Source: Brachynemurus nebulosus (Eukaryota; Arthropoda; Insecta; Neuroptera; Myrmeleontidae). From it: a DNA stretch of 64,000 bases. The notes beneath the pieces were generated by a model. That model worked only from the letters and a program-made list of their open reading frames with translations, searched no databases and was not told the origin of the DNA. Positions 58,786 to 64,000 of the stretch are shown here, in pieces. Each line of letters opens with the position of its first letter. Within the stretch, counting starts at the first letter, position 1. The position numbers were made by a program, and so were the translations under genes. The stretch is taken from assembly GCA_035578155.1 (NCBI GenBank), contig JAPWDM010000008.1, positions 20,432,598 to 20,496,597 of the forward strand. Reading direction: 5' to 3'.

Positions 58786-60482
58786 CGATGATATGAAAGC
58801 CCTCGTTTGGTATCGCAGCAATAAATTAATGGCAGAAATTGTTTATATTGTTGGGATTTTGTAGTTCGCACCATAAAATCCTAATAAATTCGCCTAATAA
58901 GTTTGTCCATAGTTTGTTTATTTTACGCAGATCTTTGTTGTTATCAACTTCTGTCAAACGATGAAATCCCTTTAAAAATTACTATACCAACAGCTCCCTG
59001 TCTAGTATAGTGGCTAGTAAATATAAAAATAAATAAAAATATTAGATACAGTGGTTACAAACAATAGAGCACAAGATGGAACGTTTCCAGAGGAAATTAC
59101 TTACCAACCTGTGAGATACCTGTATGCCCCCGGCGCACAGAATGAAATTTTATAAATAGATACAATGGTAACAATGAGAAAGGACACCTATTCATACTGT
59201 GACAGTTATTACGACAATTGATACAAAGGTAGCTACCGAAATAATATCAGCTTTTATGTTGTTGTTTTTTTTTTGGCGGGGACTGAGGGACGGTGTATAA
59301 CGGTCACGGTCAAAATGAAATTTTATGAAATATTAAAAATATAATTTGATCGGTTGACATTTTTATTAAATTATGATATAGGACGTGTAAGAGAGTTTAG
59401 AATGATACAGGGGAGAGAAAATTCAGGGTAAAAAATTGATTTAAGACTTATATTAAGGTCATCAATTTTTTTTTGTCTTAAAATACATACAGTTTAGGTA
59501 TCTTAAAATACATACAGTTATGCATGTTCTCCCAAAATTTCAAATTGAAATTCGAATTATTACGGTCGCTACGACCACGGTTCAGTGGATTTAGTCTAAA
59601 TACATAATTCTGTGGATAGATTGACGCCATTTGGCGGAATGTTATACCACTTTATATTCAGTCTTTCCACAACCAGTGAACGTATAAGATCAATTGTTAT
59701 CATCACAGTATCACACTGTTGTTGAAACAATGATTTGAAACAATTTCGAAACAAACTTTAAACGCGTTTGTTTCGAAATGCCCTTTTTAAAAACGGTACC
59801 CACTCCCAGAGGGAAAGTTTCTAAGCTATAAGTTTGAAATTTTGATAGAATATTCTTTATTCCATTCTCCATGTACCTATAGAAGCCTTTTTTTTGAAAT
59901 CTTCCTATTTTTTCACACGGAAAACTGTTGAAAAAAGGCCTAAATTTTGTACTTTTTATTCAAACCGCCGCCATTTTTTCAAATTTCAAAAAAACGCCTC
60001 CATAGGTACATAGCGGCTTACCTACAGATTGATAATCTCTAATTTTTTTTTAAGATGATAACTGCGGCAGCAATCGTGGGCACCAATCGCCGCCCTTTTT
60101 TAAAAGACACTTTTTTCCATAAATTATAATAATTATAAAAAATAAAAAAAAATATTTTTGTATTGTTAAATAGTGGTATTAATCGTAAAAAAATTTCATC
60201 CTCATTCCTCCATCCTATATACATCCGAAAAAAATTGCGAAAATTAACTATTTTTCTGCCGGTCCCACTGTGATGGTACCTTAACATTAATTTAATTTAG
60301 TTTAGGTTTCGTTGATCCATTTGCATCTGGGTTTTACAGTTTTATTACCTCTAATTATACGGACAGTAATAAATAAAATTGTGGTTTTGATTTTGCTGAA
60401 ACATATATAATCTTGATCGTCTTCGAATCTTGAGTTCGGTTTTAGTCTATAGTTTTTAAAGTACGTTGAGATTAATAAGAAA
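58786..60482. other. AT-rich intergenic DNA
   Basis: No gene was recognised. An imperfect inverted pair around 59870 and 60003 (ccatgtacctata / taggtacatagcgg) is too short to call. Confidence 0.4.
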
Positions 60483-60825
60483 TTTTCAAAAATTCTAGAA
60501 AATTCTTAATTAATGAAACATATCGTCGGCCATCTCACGAATGGTCGTATCTCATTTTTCCTGATTTTTCCATTTTCGACGATTTGTGAGCCAGTAATCG
60601 AAGTCCAAGTGGCAAACGCGTAAACCGTTCATGAATATAGTTTCTAAACGGCCAAAACTAGGGATACAACGGTTCGCGAGACTTATTTAAAATGCTGAGT
60701 AAATATTGTCGGCGTCGCAACTCAAAATTTGAATAGAGATACGAAAATGAGATACGACCATTCGTGAGATGGCCGACGATATTTCAAAAATTGTATTAAT
60801 TGATTTTCCAAAAATTGCAATAACA
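60483..60825. mobile_element. Foldback MITE (ATCGTCGGCCATCTCACGAA)
   Basis: The stretch atatcgtcggccatctcacg to ggtcgtatctcattttt at 60520-60560 is mirrored at 60733-60783. Weaker similarity extends outwards to 60483 and 60825. Confidence 0.65.
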
Positions 60826-60853
60826 ACAATATCTGATAAATTTTTAAGATTTC

Positions 60854-61045
60854 GGGTTGTGTTCATATTTTGGTTCCAGACTAGCATGCATATGTATGTG
60901 TAACACAGTTATTGTTATAAACCGCATCACAGGGGTCTTTTATGCTTTCAAAAAGACTCCTGTTATTGGGGTTGTTTTGTAACCATGACTGTGTTACACA
61001 TACACATGCATATAGTAGTTTGGAACCAAAATATGAACACAACCC
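60854..61045. mobile_element. Foldback MITE, 192 bp
   Basis: GGGTTGTGTTCATATTTTGG, then ttcca, at the left is mirrored at the right; the inner catgcatatgtatgtgtaac / gttacacatacacatgcata pair is also mirrored. It sits only 28 bp from the preceding foldback. Confidence 0.75.
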
Positions 61046-61750
61046 ATAATATAATACCAAAACCATTATGGACAATGTAATCTAGCTGGCGATGGTTCCC
61101 TGGATGACTTTGAGCTCCAAATAAGAATAAAATGGGGTTGAAAAAATTCAGTGGAAACTTTATGTCCCAATGATGGGGGTAAGTATAGTTGAAAAACTTT
61201 TACGATGTTTCTTTCTTCACCACAATGCTTTTCTCTTTGTTCTCTGTCAAATTCATTTACGTTTTATATGCTCGATAAAACTAAAACTATTCGATGGTAC
61301 TACACAATATTTTAACAGGTTGAATGCAACAGATGTGTACACTGTACAGGGTTAGGTTTGACTGCTCAGTATTTATAAAATATACAAAGCGTTGTTATAC
61401 GTTGTTAATAGATCAAGAGCCGTGCTTGCGTTTCAGTCAAACAGCTTTATACCCGTTGAATTTTTGTATAGAGACATTTACGTCGGCAACTTGGCTAAAC
61501 AACTCTCGTGCTACAAGAAGCTATACTGGAAGGGAACCAGAATTGCCAAAAATGTGTTTTTGCAAATATCTCAAAAAATGTTTATTATGAAACTTTTTGC
61601 TTGTGAAATTTACTACAAAAAAAAATTCAGTTACATTTTTTTGTAAAATTGAACCATTTTTGAACTTTTTCTAAAGCAAAATATACAAAGAATATATTGA
61701 TATGACATAGGATAATGAAATTTTTTTGAAAAGTCAAAAGTTTTCTAGAT
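61046..61750. other. Intergenic DNA with a low-confidence open frame
   Basis: A plus-strand frame at 61392-61646 (84 codons, includes FIPVEFLYRDIYVGNLAKQL) overlaps another open frame. Neither shows a domain I recognise, and the AT-rich 3' part (ends YYKKKFSYIFL) looks like chance. Confidence 0.35.
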
Positions 61751-62451
61751 ATAACTGAACCTCTTTTATGTGGTGGATAGGAACCGCATAAAAATAAAAA
61801 TCAGACAAACAATATTCAAAAACTTCAATAAAGTATAGTCGCTTCAGATTGTAAAAAAAAATTTATGCGGTGGATCGGGACCGCACAAAAAAGTTTCATA
61901 GAAAATACATAACTCCTTAAAACCTCGCGATTTCCTTAAAAGTTGCTTTTCTAAATAAGATAAAGCATTAATTTACACTTGAAAACATTTTATTTCATTT
62001 TTATAATATTATAAAAATTACGATAAATACATCTATAAAAAAATTTATGGATGTGGTAACTTAGAGAAATTTTTATGCAATGTACTGAATAATACTTAAA
62101 AGCAAACAGTAAGTGATTTCATCAGAGTAAATTATTATAATTAATGTTTACATTTCTTGCCTTCTCTTGCTTTTTAATCACATTCAAGCCAGACGAGATG
62201 GGTGGGGTAAACAAGGTTGCAGCCCCGGGGCCCAGGCAGGTACAGAGGGCCCGTAGCTGTCGGTAGGGGTCCGGGAAATAGTAAAATGAGCTATTTTGGC
62301 TCGTCACTTTTTTTTTTTTAAAGAAATATGATTTGTTTCCGGGGCCCGCCATTTCTCTCCACGGCCCTGGCCACAATATGCCCTTTAATGGGCATTTTTT
62401 TCGCCCAAAATAGTCACCCAAAAATAGACCGCATAAAAAAAGTTCAGCTAT
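61751..62451. mobile_element. GTGCGGT-family element, copy 4 (interrupted)
   Basis: The left part (actgaacctcttttatgtgg, gcggtggatcgggaccgcac, tttcatagaaaatacat) and right part (agaccgcataaaaaaagttc, agctat) match the copies at 9438 and 19205. A GC-rich hAT-like block (62190-62369) interrupts the right half. Confidence 0.65.
62190..62369. mobile_element. hAT-like GC-rich MITE nested in GTGCGGT copy 4
   Basis: cagacgagatgggtggggta at the left and ccacggccctg at the right enclose agccccggggcccaggcagg and ccggggcccgcc. Comparison with the uninterrupted copy at 9438 shows it to be an insertion. No clear 8-bp duplication remains. Confidence 0.55.
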
Positions 62452-62563
62452 ACAGTAATTATTCCCAAATGGCAACTCCCGCTCTCACTCACTCTTTATG
62501 TATTTATATATAAAAGTGAGAGAGAGAAGGGGTTTCCATATGGGAATAATTAATAATTACTGT
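62451..62563. mobile_element. MITE, 113 bp (TACAGTAATTATTCCC ends)
   Basis: TACAGTAATTATTCCC abuts copy 4 of the GTGCGGT family and is mirrored at the other side (gggaataattaataattact, gta). The middle has ctctcactcact / agtgagagagag. Confidence 0.65.
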
Positions 62564-64000
62564 ATTTACAAAAAATCTGTAATATTCCTATTTTAGAAAT
62601 TTTAAACAAACAACAAACTCTTATGACACCAGTTGACAACAGGGTACTTGACTGAACTTGACAAAAATATTCTCAAAGCTTTGTTTTCTCATATCAGTTA
62701 AGTGATTTTTTTATTTCCGACAGATTCTGTGAAAAATCATCAAAAAAAAAAAACGTACAATTTTAAATGAGAAAAAAGCGGGAAAAATGCCTCACTATAG
62801 TGACGTCACAGTTTGAAGCAACTAAACGTCAATGTCAATATTTATAACCTCAAAACTTTGATTATATTCATAAAGTGTCAAAGTAAAATCAAGTATTTAT
62901 TAGAATTCTGGCCGATTCTTATTACTATATAGATGAGCTATAGTAGAAATATTCAAAAGAAAACACAATTTCACCTCATCGATGAAAATTATCAAAATCG
63001 ACATATCTAGCTACAAAATGTTACGTCATATTCAACAAATGGCGCGTTTTCACTAATTTGAATGTTTGTTGAAAAATGGTGATTTTCAACATAAAATTTC
63101 TAAATAGTTACCAAATTTTTTGACGTTTTATCATTAAAATTGGACATACATATGTATGTAATGATAATGCATACAATTATTTAACATTTGACACAAATTT
63201 TAAATACAGTCAAGTACCGTATTGTTCAATCAAATTGTCAATATAGATTTCAGACCTACATCAAGTGTATTTGTACAAAACTACATATAGGCGATAGAAA
63301 ACTCTTTGAATGCGCTACGCATCTAAGTTCTTGGTCTATAAATGCATATACATGTGTAGAACCGCACATATGTAATATATTTACATATGTATATGTGTTA
63401 TAAGAAAGAAGTCGCTATATTTGTTGAAGAAGGCACATGCCCTGACGGTTTCAAGTGCACTCAGCTGTAACAACGGAAGAAATGAGCGCGTGACGAAACG
63501 TCCGTTATTGCCATCCATGTTACCATATTACCATATACAAGCGTTTTACCATATCTACGTACATTCTTACTGCATACCGTGCATATTATGTGAAATTTAG
63601 TGTATTGTACCAGCAAAAATATTTATACATACTGTGGCAATATAGAAAATTTAACCATCAACACAAGTTTCCTTCGGTTTTTCTACATTTTTTTTTTTTG
63701 GTTCGTATACATATTCATTTGTAGTAAAGTGTCTTTCAAAAGACGGGTGTAATACTATATTGTATTATTTGGAACGAATTTTGTAATGAGAAGAACGCAG
63801 TAACACATTTTAGAATTGTATTATTCCTTTCATATGAATTTCAAGCCAATGAGCTTCTCGAGAATGTAGAGAGATCTCTCATTTCATATTCCGTTTATCA
63901 CTAAACTTGTTTGCCGATGGCTATTTTCTCAAAAAGAAACTATTAATTATAAAGTTCTGGGAAGATACTCCATCCAGAGAAATCTAAATCTATGGTCTTG
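62564..64000. other. AT-rich intergenic DNA
   Basis: No gene is supported. A short plus-strand frame near 63404-63467 ends GTCPDGFKCTQL then stop, with two Cys, but no good acceptor precedes it. Confidence 0.4.

Overview
The window looks like intergenic and intronic DNA from an insect. It is about 70% A+T, has no bacterial-style operons, shows short exons with GT...AG splice sites inside multi-kilobase introns, is full of small inverted-repeat DNA transposons and (TA)n microsatellites, and carries a diverged minisatellite containing the insect telomere-like word TTAGG. The species cannot be fixed from sequence alone; I lean towards a repeat-rich insect such as a hemipteran.

Genes. One split gene runs on the minus strand from about 23.0 kb down to 1.08 kb and probably beyond the window. 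I can place ten coding exons (20268-19963, 14334-14167, 11577-11491, 5662-5564, 5455-5102, 5012-4959, 2214-2152, 2071-1976, 1788-1729, 1202-1077) and a likely 5' untranslated exon ending at 22795. Joined, they encode at least 471 residues: a basic N-tail and one hydrophobic signal or anchor segment, a Thr/Ser-rich stretch, a furin-like RVKR site, a His-rich exon, a basic exon, a run of 14 Asp, then a series of short Gly/hydrophobic modules, one per exon. Every intron is in phase 0. I do not recognise the family. A second gene, on the plus strand, shows only its first coding exon (35914-35962), which encodes a signal-peptide-like start and ends at a GTGAGT donor; the rest was not found.

Mobile DNA. 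Most of the remainder is transposon-derived: a deleted mariner/Tc1-like element (2.44-3.16 kb), a PIF/Harbinger-like element with a broken MADF-domain gene (32.5-33.6 kb), a deleted hAT element with 8-bp target duplications that holds a Tc1-like element, which in turn holds a hairpin MITE (52.3-53.8 kb), an element bounded by 9-bp duplications with seven subterminal GACAATCG repeats (57.9-58.8 kb), two adjacent giant foldbacks (48.0-50.7 kb), a tRNA-derived SINE dimer with an inverted leader between 12-bp duplications (25.6-26.4 kb), and several dispersed families with copies inside the window: the GTGCGGT family, the GC-rich CAGGGCC hAT-like family, the (TA)n-bearing TAGCGAATTTCC family, and a 0.7-kb palindromic element present at 12 kb and 24 kb. 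Two tandem arrays (about 74 bp at 39.7-40.1 kb, about 122 bp at 54.0-54.6 kb) were also read.

How it fits together. The minus-strand gene's introns host many of the insertions, whereas the DNA downstream of 36 kb is almost purely repeat. Nothing recognisable as a bacterial defence, phage or biosynthetic system is present. The most unusual items are the modular acidic gene, the SINE composite, the long foldbacks and the nested hAT/Tc1/hairpin insertion.
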